Source: Albula goreensis
Lineage: Eukaryota > Chordata > Actinopteri > Albuliformes > Albulidae
DNA length: 64,000 nucleotides
Direction of reading: 5' to 3'
Assembly (NCBI GenBank): GCA_022829145.1
Contig: CM040744.1
Span: forward strand, 6,111,001-6,175,000
Both the position numbers and the translations under genes were made by a program. This document shows positions 14,029 through 26,085 of this stretch, piece by piece (position 1 is the first letter of the stretch; the number at the start of each line of letters is the position of its first letter). Under the pieces are notes generated by a model. That model searched no databases and had not been told where the DNA came from. It saw only the letters and a program-made list of their open reading frames with translations.

Positions 14029-14243
14029 GAAGGGGGTGAATAATTATGCAAACAATTATTTTTCTTTATATAATTTTGTTTCATTAACATTACTTTGTAG
14101 AAATCTGTTTTCACTTTGACATAAAAGAGTTTTTTCCGATAAATTTTTGTGTGAAAAAGCCAAATTTTATTGACCATGATTGATTAATGAAAGCAATAAA
14201 AGGGTAAAACATCCAAGGGGGTGAATACTTATGATAGGCACTG
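14029..14243 (-). repeat. Right terminal inverted repeat of the Tc1-like element
   Basis: This is the inverted partner of 12621-12835. The inner direct-repeat copy lies at about 14029-14049 and the outer copy near 14215-14233. It begins three bases after the transposase stop codon. Confidence 0.9.
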
Positions 14244-14245
14244 TA

Positions 14246-17200
14246 GGTACTGGTGATACAGTAGCATGAAATTGAATGCAGTTTACCAGCAACACCTATG
14301 GTCATATGAAAGAGCTGTTTGAATTAGCTTAAGCAAAAGATATCTCAACCTGTCTCTTTTATCTGTTCTGGAGGCTCTTTATGGGTACAAAAATTCCCAG
14401 CTAAGTTGAGTGTATTTCACAAATCTCTCTCTGAGATTTGCTCTAATTGTAATGGCAAGACAATATTTTCTTTATTTGCTCAGATTTTGAGAAATTTTAG
14501 CTGCTAGCTAATTTTATACTGTAGGTTGCTAAGACTAGCCTAAGTAACTGTGGCACGTCTTAGATAGCTAAATAGCATAGCTTGCAAAAGATCTACCATT
14601 ATAAACTATGCAGAAAACATTAGCTGTATTAGCTATTAAACGGGTTAACATGTTGACATAGCATCATAAGAGATAAGAAGATAAGAAACTGACAAATACA
14701 ACAAAAGACCAAAGAAATGAACCTAACCGACCCAAGTCAGCTTCTGATTTGACGAGCTGACAAAACACAGAAGGAAAAGAAAGTGCAAATTTATGGTTTA
14801 CCTTTCCTAGTTTAGCAAACATTATTCAAGGAAAATAATTAATGAAACAATTGCCAAAGTACCATTTTGTCTTGTCATAGTGACAATAAATGACACTGTG
14901 GGACTGTCAGTGTAACATGACCTGATATGGAGTGGATTTTTGTGCTGTAGTTATGAGCTGTAGCAGTAAAAGTTAATATACGTGCCTGTGAGTAGAAATG
15001 TTCTGTCTAAAAATAGGCTCAATACCATGAAGAGTATAATAGTCCATGGCAAGTTACTGCCTCTGTGAATGTTAGCGACTAAAATATACGGAAACTGTTT
15101 TTGCAAGACAAAGCACTTTGAGGGGGCAGTAACCAGGAGAATTTGAATTAAAACAACTTACTGAAGAGCTGAATTACATTAAATGGCATAATTGCACCAT
15201 ATAATTACACCACACTATTATAAGTGTTAGAATTGTGTGAATATTAAATTAAATATTAGTGCATGACTGGCAGGACCTGACTGTTCAGTTATATGCGATG
15301 ACCATATACCAAACAAATTATGAAGTGTTTCCCTACGGACAATGGTTTCAGGAGGTTATCTCTTTCCCATCTGATATAGGGATATCGTGGACAACCAATT
15401 GGCTACTATATACACAGCAATTAGAGACGGTGCCCACCCATTACGGAAAGTCAGCCACAGACTCTGACAAGCTGATTGCATAGCAACGGAACCACAATTT
15501 GAAAATTAGTCATGCAAATGTATTGTTGAAATGGCGTTTCGAGGAGCCAAAGGGTAGATGGAGATTCTGGATGGAAAGAAATGACTGTAATTAAATACCA
15601 TGATCCTGATGCAAGTGAATTGCATGGTGGTGCTACTGCTGGGACCACCATGGCCCGCATGCACCCAGCGCAGAATGGGATGAGAGGAACAGCTGAATTG
15701 GCATTCTTCACAAAGGAGCAGAGATCTGATTTACACAGCCGTTTATTTTGTACTTCCTTAGAGTCTTTGTACGGTTAATGTTTGTCTTATTTCTCTTTAC
15801 ACAAAAAGGCATTGTTCTCTAAATTGCTTTGTCTTTTAACACAAAATCCAATACTGTACACCAAGACCCCCAGGCAAAAAAAAAAAAAAAAAAAAACCTC
15901 TCAGTAGTTTTCGTAAACTAGTTTGAAATAGTCAGGTGAAGCGTCAAATGAGCCGTACACAGAAACTAAGATGTGAAAATACCAAAAAAAGGAATATTTG
16001 CCTTACAGAAAACATTAAACCTCAGGTTAATGATTCCTTGGGATATTTTCACAAATCACGACCTTCCAATTAATGCAATAACTATATATCAGACTTGCTA
16101 ATGCAAAGGAACATCTTTGGCTAGCCTGCCAGTAATGCCTCGGCCATCTGGCCAAGAACAGAAATTGGGTCTCTGCTGAGTGGTGCTGATGTTGAAGTTT
16201 TGTGTGCCCTCTGCTCGAGAGCTCTCGCTTTCATTACCAAGGCAAACTCTTGCATTGAACAACAGGCCTTAACTAATTTTCTTTATTTAAAATTAAAGAC
16301 AGCATTGCTTTTCTTTGTGAGCTGCAACTAGCAAAAGGAATACAAATTTATCAAAGCTAGTTACTCAGTATTGTTGATTCAAAAATGTATAACTGTTTCC
16401 AGTAACTTTACTTATGAAATTGTCTTATTAAATTAAACTGCCTGATAATTGCAGCAACAAGAAATAAACTATTTTGTGTGATTTATTGTGTTATGCTGTA
16501 ACTAATTACAGAACAGAGTCTGGCTTCTGCTTGTCTGCTATTATTGTTGCTCTCAATCTGAGCAGAGCCGACAGAGTTTTCAGTTCTTCAGTCTTTGACT
16601 AGCCAGACCTTGAGGCCACCAAAAATAAGATTGTCTTTTACATAAAATTTTTTTTCTGCTAGCCAGACAGTTAAACATTTAAATTTCGGCAATTAAACCC
16701 CCTTGAGTCTACTTCCTGAGAACAGAGAAGCCCACCTGCACTGTTTTTATTTCTGTGTGCATTCCAGAGAAATCTCTGGAACCAATGTTCTGTGCCACAA
16801 CACAGTGAGGCCATGAGATCTAATGTTAGAGATATGTTTGTTTAGTTTGGCTTCCCAGTACATCTCTAACACAAGGTCTTTTGTTGTCAAAGGAAGATTT
16901 TCTCACTTTTAATTGAGCTAGGTAAGCTCCTCCCAAAGACTTCCAGTCATTGTGCTAAAACTAAGTCCAAATCAGTACATCAGTTGTTGCAGTCTCTCTA
17001 GAACTCATAAACAGCAATGAAAATTGCACCAGAGGGTTTTCCTACTCTTGGTAAGCAAAGATCCTACTTGCTAAAATGTTTGCTCCCATGCCACTCTGAG
17101 TATTCCTGTAATGCATCAAGTAAATATTGAGTCATTAATTACCTCTATCATGTATAAACTCTACATTTAAGCTCTACATTTGAAGTAGTTGTTTCCATAT

Positions 17201-18551
17201 TTACTGAAATAAACATTATATTCATTTCATATATTGTATTGATTAAAAATTTAAAAAGTCAATCTTACCTTATCGTGACAGGAGCATCTTCTTTATTGAT
17301 ACAAACCCTTGCCCAGTCTTTATTTTGTGATCAGTAGGCTTTTTGTGTCCCTGCACGGTTTGTATTTCTGTATACTGTGTGTACCGATTGCTTCCAGTTA
17401 TTGCAACCCACTCAGAACACCAAAGAAAAAAGGCCACGGTAGTATTTTTAAAATCGCTAAAAAACATTACACTGGCATGATTACATTAGCGGCCGTCTCC
17501 GCCCTTGGCACTGTTATAAGCAAACTGGCAACAGATGGGTTGTCGAGCCACATCAGCTTGGTTTCGTTGAGCTGAACAAGAACCAAAAGACAGTGGAAAA
17601 TCCCAGAAACCAGGCAAAAGGGAGGCCAGCACTGGTGTGGCATGACAGTAGAAAAATGATAACATGGGACCATGACCAGAATGCAAAGCAGCATATGGTT
17701 GGAAAGGCGTGTCAAAACACAGATCAGATGAATCAACTCTGAGGCTCTTCTTTGAATTTCCTAACCATCTTAAATTTTTGCTTTACAGAACTTTACAACC
17801 AAATATAATTCTATAATATAAGCGCTACGTTTCAAGAGGCCCACCGAACTAGAACAAAAACTGCGAGGTCGTGATTTCTTTGAGGTGAAAATTTTCTCAT
17901 CCTCACGTACAACTTCCATCGATTGACAAAGACGCTTTTTCAACAACCTAAAAGAAATCGAAAAAATGACTTCAGCTTGTCGGGCAAAGCCCCGAAACAG
18001 AAGATCACACCTCACTCATCAGAATTTCAGTGTCGGACCCACTTCGTTACATAAGCAGGGCTAACCACACATCCTACGGTCACATACTGCTTATGCCTTT
18101 TTCAGCCGTGTTCATGACTACCATGTTGACCTCTGTGCAGCAGCTCCAATCAAAGCTACATTCCCAAAATAAGACTCTGAAAACATGACCCACATGTACT
18201 TGCACTGAACCATTACATCATACGGCCACTTATCTTAGCACAGATCGTAAATCTGGTTTGTAATACAGAGGAACTTTACCCTCCAGCTCCAACAAAGAGA
18301 CAAGCGTTTGTAGCCAGGGGGTGGGTTGAAGCCAGCGGACAGGGCGGAGGGTTGTTATTAATTATACGCTGAGTATACACCTCTCTCGGGTATGTCTAAA
18401 CAAGACTGTATGTTTTTCGCAGATGCAGCTGGATGGAGGCTTGCTTTGCTTATGTTTGCTGTGGAGTGTGGTGTGAGGGGAGAGGGTGGAGATTGCAGAT
18501 AAGGGAACGGTAAGCGGGGGTCGGGAAGATAGGGGGCGCTAATGTACTCAC
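14246..18551. other. Intronic DNA before the Ig exon
   Basis: No gene was recognised. A poly-A run lies at about 15877-15897. The segment 15260-15780 is more complex than its surroundings, with long open frames on both strands and a TGCATAGCAACGG stretch (about 15476) resembling an RFX half site, but it matches no known repeat or protein. The segment 16260-16560 is complex and AT-rich. Confidence 0.45.
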
Positions 18552-18785
18552 TCCCCACACGGAGGACGATCTGGTCCCGCCGCTCTCCGTTGGGGTTCTC
18601 GAAGCAGCTGTACAGTCCGTTGCTGCTCAGGTTCACCTCCATGAGAATCAGCCTGGGGCCCTCCAAGGCCTGCCGGGCCTTGACGTCCGTCCCGTTCACC
18701 TTCCACGTCACCGAGGCGTCGCTGTCCAGGGAGCCACACTGCATGGTGACATCAGTCCCTATCCGCTCGTACTGGATCTTCGCTC
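18552..18785 (-). CDS. CNTFR: CNTFR second coding exon: Ig-like domain
   Basis: This 234-nt phase 1-1 exon encodes residues 28 (split Gly) to 105 of the receptor. It begins GAKIQYERIGTDV and ends QIVLRVG. It holds the N-terminal Ig-like C2 domain of CNTF receptor alpha: the two disulfide cysteines at about residues 44 (MQCGS) and 88 (YSCFEN), the core Trp55 in the WKVNGT motif, and the Y-x-C motif. N-glycosylation sequons are visible at Asn58 (NGT) and Asn79 (NLS). QYER, VTW and VNGT match mammalian CNTFR closely. The acceptor is tgcttgcag|GA (AG at 18787-18786) and the donor is GGGA|gtgagt (GT at 18551-18550). The open frame runs on past both sites, but that sequence is intronic and does not look like receptor. 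The exon is richer in GC than its surroundings, as expected for coding sequence. The following cytokine-receptor and fibronectin III exons are not in the window. Confidence 0.95.
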
Positions 18786-19079
18786 CTGCAAGCACAGGCA
18801 TCGATCGGTCATACTCAGAGGCGGTGGTTCGACACGAAAAAAGGAAACAGTTGGCATTTTGTAAATTATTTTCCTTGGAAACATTTCAACGTGACATTCA
18901 AGACACTGTAAAAGGAAGGTAAAAATATTTCATGGTAACAAAGATTAGAAGGCTGATTCTTATGTAATATGTCAGTTTACTTGAAGAGTGGGTGGATGTT
19001 ATACCTATGGTAAACACATTCTGTGCTTAAAAGAAAGGTCATTTTTCTTTGAAAAAGCCTGAAAATACTTGAAAACACA

Positions 19080-19133
19080 ACACACACACACACACACACA
19101 CAAAATCTTTCATCTACCTTCATTCTCCACCTT

Positions 19134-19168
<35 letters not shown>

Positions 19169-19198
19169 ATCTTTCATCTACCTTCATTCTCTACCTTC

Positions 19199-19273
<75 letters not shown>
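19080..19273. repeat. Compound CA minisatellite: three CA tracts with a duplicated spacer
   Basis: CA tracts lie at 19080-19102, 19135-19166 and 19201-19273. The two spacers between them are copies of each other, each containing AATCTTTCATCTACCTTC and then ATTCTCYACCTTCC. This looks like a tandem duplication of a unit of about 60 bp made of a CA tract plus spacer. Confidence 0.92.
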
Positions 19274-19274
<1 letters not shown>

Positions 19275-22200
19275 TCAGATAGAGGTTTTAGATTTCTGCT
19301 TCTTTATTTTCAGGTCCTCAAGAATATTTTCCCACATTTTGCTCTTTCCTTCAAATGCGGCTGAAGTTGTACATAGTGAGCAATACTATGGGGACACACA
19401 TAAGAGTGCCATAATTACCTCTCACAGGTTATGCTTTGTCACTCTGTTTTCAGTTAACAATGTGACAAAGTGACATGACAGATCATTAGCAGCCCTCACA
19501 AGCAACATGGAATTGTTATATTGCACAGTGACACGACTACCGCCTACTTTTCCTATAAATATTCCTACAATTCTAAGGTTTTCGTTCATATAGTATAAAA
19601 CAAAAATGTCTTGCTAAGAATCTCTATGTATAATCATATTATCTGTTACCAATGTACATCTTAGTCAACTGCAAATTTGACTGCTCAAAAGTTCCACAGG
19701 TTTATATTGTAATACAGTAAAAAAAAATGTAAACTAGGGTTACCCCAACAGAATATGTTTCATACCTTGACTATATCAGTCTTTTATATTTATGGGTTCA
19801 TTCTTTGGTACAACTAGTAAGACCCAAATGTGATTTCAAATCCTTTTACAGTTTCAGAACTTATTTCATTGAATTTCGCCCACATAATGTTGTATTCTAC
19901 CTTTTCCTCTAATTATGGGCTGTAGTTCAAATATACCTTCAAATATATTACTCATTCTCTTGAGTAGTGTGTGCTGAACTAGTTTGTGACTTGATTTGTG
20001 TAAATTTAATGTACAGATTTAATATATAGCGTTCTGTGTACTACTCTTTGGCTAGTAGACATTAAGCTCCTGAGAGCACTTTTCTGACTGGAGTCTGAAA
20101 AAAAAAAAACTAAAATGAGAAGGAACACTTGGTTCCTATTCAATTTTTTAAAATGTCTCAACATTTCAATATAACTCAAATGGCTGAAATGGTTTCAGGA
20201 CAGCCGTCCCTCTACGTTCTCTGAATGCTTATGTGTAGACTGGGAAGCAAAAAAAATCTGGTCGGCAAGAATGATAAATCAAGTGTCCATCCGTCGCTTA
20301 CGCAGCTGAGAGGGGAGATGTCACCTGCTGAAGTCAGACCATGTAAAAATCATGAAAGGAAATGAAAGAACTCCGAGTTTGCCTTTTCAGAATGGAAACC
20401 AGATACTCTGAAAGATAAAGAGCTACATATTAAAATATTGATTTTCAGCGAATTTAACCTTTAAGGCTTTTATATATCGGACGGATATGATCTCAGGAAT
20501 TTTAATACATCAGAGATACATAACAAAGCCTGTATCGCAAATGGAACGGAAGTAGCCGCATCAGAATTTGTCGATACAATGCACTAATGTATTCTATTTG
20601 GTGACAAAGAATTTAATCTAGCAAAGTAGCCAAACCAACATTTGATTACCCTAGGCCTTTGTACGTACAAATCCAGCAATATATATATCCTATGATATCT
20701 TTAGTGTTTAGTGCCATTGATGAAATGCTTGGTGATTCTTGGCGTGCATACAGATGGAAACCCATAGCAGAGATAACATCCTTTGTAATTTAATGAGAGG
20801 TTCCAAGAGCTACAATGGTTCACAATTCTACATTGTATGTCTTTGGTGCAATCATTGGTAAGTACATTGAGTCCATTTTCAATAAAAATTGTTCATACAT
20901 AATTTATATACGCAATATTTCTTACAAACTATTTTCAGCCACTAAGCACCTGTCTTACTAGCTCTAGTTTGACAATGTGGACTTTTTCCCATTTAAACAT
21001 TGATAAGGTACAAGACTAACTGACATTGAGTTGTTTTTTTTTTTTTTTTTTTGCATCACTGAGAAGCAGTTTTCTCTTCTGGTAGGTGGAATTAAACTAA
21101 AAAAGGAAGTTTAAAGAAAGAAAAAGAGAGAGAACAGTCTCTAACATTCTTTAGTCACTACCCCTACCCCTTGTTGTTTGCAGCATTCAATGTCAAATCA
21201 ATTGCTGTCAAATTCAACACCACAATGTCCTCAAAATATATTGTTATAACACCTGTTGAAGTATTTCTCTCATTCATACAACATAGACGGTCTTAAGGTG
21301 TCCAGTAACATTCTCCATCCAGAGAGTCAGTCTCTGTTGAGTGTGCTGGTGGTGCCCCTCCCACATTTACATTATCCAATCATGTTGTGACTATCAGACA
21401 ATGAGAATTTACATACACAATGAGTGACTTCTGAAATCTATCCTTGAGTTTCTCAATGTGCAGAAAAGAAACAGCTGTTAAATTGACTGGAGTCAATATT
21501 GTAAAACATTGAAGAAACATACTGTCATATTTGAACAATGTGACTGCCAGCAACATCAAATGGAAACTCTGACAATGGTAACAGTTTTTTGACAGCAGGG
21601 GCACAAAGGCATTTACAAAACCTTACATGGAACATTTATAGCACTTTCATGATGAAAGCAGAAGCAGCTTCATAACAGCTTTCATGAAGAATTTATTCAA
21701 TATGTATGCATTTGAGAAATCTGGAATAGAATTTCACAAATACCAATAGCCATAAATAGTTATTTTGGGAATATTATTTTAAAATATGTCTCAATGTGGC
21801 ATTATTTTCCACATTTATATCAAAAATACATAAATAAATTCTTTGTTAAAACTAGTATGAACGCTTCATGCTGTTTGCTGCAGAATTCTTGGCAACGTAC
21901 GATTTATGCAGTTGGTAGCCAGTAATTGCCAGGACGCTGGTTAGCAGACAGCACGAATATATCATCTTTTTAGGCAGTTCCACCAATGTGTTTCTTATTT
22001 GTGATGTGAGACCTGATTTTTCCAGGACTGACAGCATAATTATCATGCTGTCACTAGCATATATGTTTTTTTTTGTTGTTTTTTCCAGCACAGGGGACCT
22101 CTGACAGCTCTGCCCGGTCTCTGCCCTCCCACCCTCCCGCAAAGAAAAAAATTGTGCATACTTGTGTAGTAAATATGAGGCAAACACTATTGAAAAGGAT

Positions 22201-23779
22201 TAGCCTGAAATCTTAGTCCCTCTATAAAGTTCCTTGGAAGGGCAGGCCAGGAAAATGATTGACAAACACACAGTTATTCCGTTTCTGTTCTCTAAGCACC
22301 GGGTCATGCATTTGCCCTCTGTTTCATTCTCTTAGAAGATCTTCAGTATGACGCTACCGCCCATTAGCTCTCACTTGTCCCAGCACTTTGGCAGTTGCAC
22401 GGAAAGCTTAAAAGGAATAGTTTTCCTGTTTCAAGGTCCTTATCAACAGCCCCACAAAAGCACTGCCACCTCAACCCTCTACCCAGCAGTGCACAAAAAA
22501 CACACAGAGAATATGAGAGCAATAACTGATATCTGTGGCCTCTTTATAGGTACCAAAAGCTTAAAGTAAATCTCATTACACAGTTCAGCTGGTGTCTGTT
22601 ACAACCTGCTTCATCAATGCTTGGTTAAATGCCGAGCATTATTGCTTTGTGTCATAAGCAGTTAGTCACAGTAACACTGGAGCACTAGCACATGCTTGTC
22701 TTTCCCACACAGAGGCAAAGGAGTGAACTGTATTAATACATATACAATGAAACATCCTTTGCTTTCGTCAAAAACCGCTCACAAGTATGTTAACTGGCCC
22801 TTTTCAAATGCAGCGAGGAAGGACTGTAAATTGTTATGGTGAGAAATATCGGGCTTTACTGCTTCCCTCCCTTAAAAAACTTGATCAACATTCAAAGAAT
22901 GTCTGGAAAGAATCACCGCTTGTACATGTGACCTGAGAGGGGACCGCTTGGAAGCAATGAAACTTTTACGAGCTGACACATACGGCCGTGGAAGTCACTG
23001 AGGAGACCGACGGAGGCTTCGGGGCAAAGGGGAGGCAGGCGCTGTACCCTCACATGATGGGGAACAGCTGTCCTTTCTCCTGGACAAGAGCCTGATAACT
23101 TAACAGTCATCCCAGTCACATTCAAGGCCGGTAGTCTTTATTAGTTGCGTGGTTCTTCTAATGTTTTTCACATTGACGCGATTTATCCGCAACGAAATTG
23201 TAGTAGATAAAAGGGATAAGTATATAATGGATAAAAGGAAACTTAATTTATTAAATGCAATAACCCCACAGAGTCAATGAGTGGTTATGAGACTTTTAAG
23301 TAGCAACGATGGCAACCAAATGCTCCCTATATTTATCTAGTCTCTCACAGCGCCTTGAGATGATTTTGATCCACTGGGTCCCACTTTGTCTCACCACTGA
23401 GGTTTATGTCTGGACTCGGATTAGGTCCGTTAAAAATGTATGATGCAGACTTCTCTGTATTTTGTTGATCATCTGTATAACCCAGCTTTGCAAAATTCTC
23501 CCATGTACTTCCCTGATAAAAAGCAGAATTCATGGTTCCTGCAATGACTGCAAACCCTCCAAGTCATTATGCGGCGATGTATTCTCAGACCATGACACCA
23601 TCTTCACCATGCTCCGCTGTTCGTATAAGGGCCTTACAGCGCAATACAGTGTTTGGTTTTGCTATACACAACCAAACTCTTTGACACATCTAGACATAAA
23701 ACATTGCTCCAGTACTATTGAGGATCATCTAGGTTCTTTTTTGGCAAACTTGAGATCAGATTAGCATCCATGTCCATGT
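19274..23779. other. AT-rich intronic DNA
   Basis: No coding signal was recognised. There is a poly-T run at about 21034-21052. The part 22880-23130 is complex and CpG-bearing, with an ACATTC/GAATGT pair (about 22889-22903) that resembles paired TEAD sites. This is weak evidence for a regulatory block. Confidence 0.45.
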
Positions 23780-24360
23780 TCTTTTTCGTTAGCTGAGGCT
23801 ATGGTAAATGGTCTTTGTGAATGATTTATCTGTGAAGGATTTGACTGTCCAAACCTTCTCCTTTTAGACGCTATGGCTCCGATTATGGTTTGGTGGAGTC
23901 CCAGCGCCTCGGATATTGTTCCTCAGGTATTGATCCAGACGGGCAGACATCACCAAATTTTCTGGTTGGCTTCAGAAATTTGTTTTCGTTGTTGTATGAT
24001 GAGCCTGTAGAACATGTGTGCTGACAACTTCACTCTGACGGTAAGGGCTGAAGGTAGTTAGGATTCATTTTGGTCGAGGCTGTACCAAATTAGCCATGAT
24101 TGTTTAGCAAAGTATTCATACAGCTGACCCTAATTATCCCTTTAATTGGGTTGAGTTAACGAGGGGAAAATAACCTTTCCAAATCTGAAGAGTAAATGTT
24201 TGATTATCTTGCATGCTAAACAAACTGAAGAAAACATCAATTCATTTAATCAAATCATTCATTTTTTTTTCTCTCAAAAGAAGATCTGGCCAAATTCTAC
24301 GTGAAAAAATGTGAAAAAATGCAGGGATTAAGATGGGGGCAAATACTTGCTCACAGAACT
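23780..24360. repeat. Degenerate interspersed repeat with transposon-like right end
   Basis: The sequence ends GGGGGCAAATACTTGCTCACAG, a terminus seen in many fish DNA transposons (GGGGGCAAATACTTTTTCACA type). Just inside it the block CTGACCCTAATTA followed by TTTAATTGGGTTGAGTTAAC also has the look of dispersed fish repeats. The matching left terminus was not found. The repeat may begin further left (about 23345). Confidence 0.45.
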
Positions 24361-25867
24361 ATTAAGATTCGACCAAGAGCAATGAACATTTGACATTTCT
24401 TGGTTAGCAATCCATCTCCATACTGCTGTAAATATTCAAATGTCATACACCATGTTTTATTCTTGTAGCTGAATGAAACTGTTATATTTATTTGTAATCA
24501 CTGACTGAGCCTATCACAGCAGCCTTCCTGTAAAACATTTTCCCGACCAACTTGTCAATGGAGGCGTTTCACAGCATGTGGGCAATATAGTTAATCAGCT
24601 GTGTTTCCACACTTCACTCCATTCATAGTCTCCCTCTCTTCTTCCAAAGTCAATTACCTTAGCAGGAAGAACAAGTTAAGGGTTAAGTCCGTGCCATGAT
24701 AAATTACCCAGCCCTTTACAACTTGACAAATGACAGTTTACTGGACATGAATGGCTTGCGCACAAAATCTCGTCTCCTCCTTTTAAATGAAGGTTTGCGC
24801 ACTTGGCATGCGGTCCATGATTCCTTGCATGAAACGCAAACACAATTCCACAGAAAGGAATCCCAGATGTTTTGTTTGCAAACCACCTCAGGGCTGCAAC
24901 AGATACCCAGGATCCCCTTCCCTCAGCCGATATACAAGCCGAGGACTCATATCAGCAATCGAGGTTATCTTACCTATTCAAATGCATTACCTCCTGATCC
25001 ATTTTCAAGCTAGCCGACCCTTCTGCTGAATTGAGAGTTTGTGCTAATAGCAACTTATCAAAGATCCGAGGCAATCTTTTCTATGTACATGAAGGACAAG
25101 TTCTGTTTTGCGATGCACCGCTGACTTTGATTTAGACAACCTGCAGGCTGAGATCACAACAAATCAAACGCACATTGCAGTGCTGTCAGAACAGCAGTAT
25201 TTTGTTGTCTCTGTTTATTGTTTCACCGAAAGCGACTAAACACTGAGAATCACTCTCACAATGGGATCGGAGCAAGGCTAACACATGATGGACACCTGGT
25301 GAATTACTAGCAACACCGGAAAGGACAAACGGCCAATCAACATGTCCTTCTCTGCCAACGCACAAAACACTGCAGCTTTACAAGTATATCTGGATTGTGA
25401 CAAAACTTCAACTTTGGTTACACACTTGCGTTGTGCAGACTTGCCATAAAAGAATTTATATAAGAGACAGCCTCGGCTTTTCACAGATGTTTTGTTTGCT
25501 GTTCCAGTTCAGTGTTAATAAAGCAATCCACACCCTTCATGGCTCACAGTATTCCCTATTTTCTGTTTAATAAACTGCTCACAAATGAATTGTAATCACT
25601 AAATCCCACTTGGAAACCATCTCATGCATACAACCAACCCCATAATAACTGATACCCTTGATGAAGACATATAAAGATTAAGTTCCAAAACTTAAATTAC
25701 TTACTTGATTTGCTTCCTTTTTAATATGTTTTAGACAAAGTGGGAGCGAGGGGTTGAGAGGCACTTTAGGTTTCCCTTCAATTTAAGATGAATTTTTGCC
25801 TTCGCAGCTTTCACTTTCAAACACATGCTATCCCTCACAATACCGTACAACCTACATCTTTTTTTTT

Positions 25868-26085
25868 TTAAAGGTTCCAAAAGGGTTCTTAGCTTGTCCT
25901 GCTGGGAGAACCCTTTAAGGTTCTTCTTTGATATGGATTTTACTCATAGGTTCTCTGTAGAACCTTATTCTGAGGGTTATATAAAGAACCCCTTAAAGAT
26001 ATCTGTACCTCAGATGAACCTGCAAGGGTTTCCCCAGCAGGACAAATGAAAAACCTTAAGAGGTGCTACAAAGCACTCTTTTTCT
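25868..26085. mobile_element. Foldback or MITE-like element
   Basis: The left part (25870-25926) and right part (26005-26061) are inverted copies. The key shared core is TTGTCCTGCTGGGRGAA-CCCTT (left at about 25894, right complement at about 26021-26045). Inside are nested AGGTTC/GAACCT palindromes (AGGTTCTCTGTAGAACCT near 25949). It has no coding capacity. This AAGGTTCT-rich foldback type is frequent in teleost genomes. Confidence 0.65.

Larger units (their letters stand above)
12621..14243 (+). mobile_element. Tc1-like transposon, nearly full length, with TA target duplication
   Basis: This 1,623-bp element starts CAGTGCCTATCATAAG and ends in the inverted form. It is flanked on both sides by the TA dinucleotide (12619-12620 and 14244-14245), which is the Tc1/mariner insertion signature. 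It has about 215-bp terminal inverted repeats enclosing one transposase gene. Size, terminal structure and target site all fit the fish Tc1 group. The ends remain well matched, so this is the youngest transposon in the window, though the gene inside is broken. Confidence 0.95.
1..18551 (-). other. CNTFR: Start of the next CNTFR intron (runs off the left edge)
   Basis: This interval begins with the donor gtgagt at 18551-18546. I looked on the minus strand for the next exon, which should encode the first cytokine-receptor fibronectin III module with its paired cysteines, and saw none. The intron is therefore at least 18.5 kb long in this window. Confidence 0.75.

Noticed and set aside
18358..18801. 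147-codon open frame around the Ig exon taken as one exon
   Set aside because: Consensus donor and acceptor sites at 18551 and 18786 bound the receptor-like part, and the sequence outside them does not resemble CNTFR.
19069..19473. His/Thr-repeat protein of 134 codons
   Set aside because: It is a translation of CA microsatellites.
22913..23125. 70-codon minus-strand protein
   Set aside because: No family match and no splice context; more likely part of a complex non-coding block.
23345..23533. Coding fragment with an NPSPDINL phrase resembling the Tc1 SPDLNP motif
   Set aside because: Only one short resemblance; no other transposase motif was found in order around it.
24696..25013. 105-codon plus-strand frame
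   Set aside because: No recognisable domain or splice sites; it overlaps another open frame and is most likely chance.
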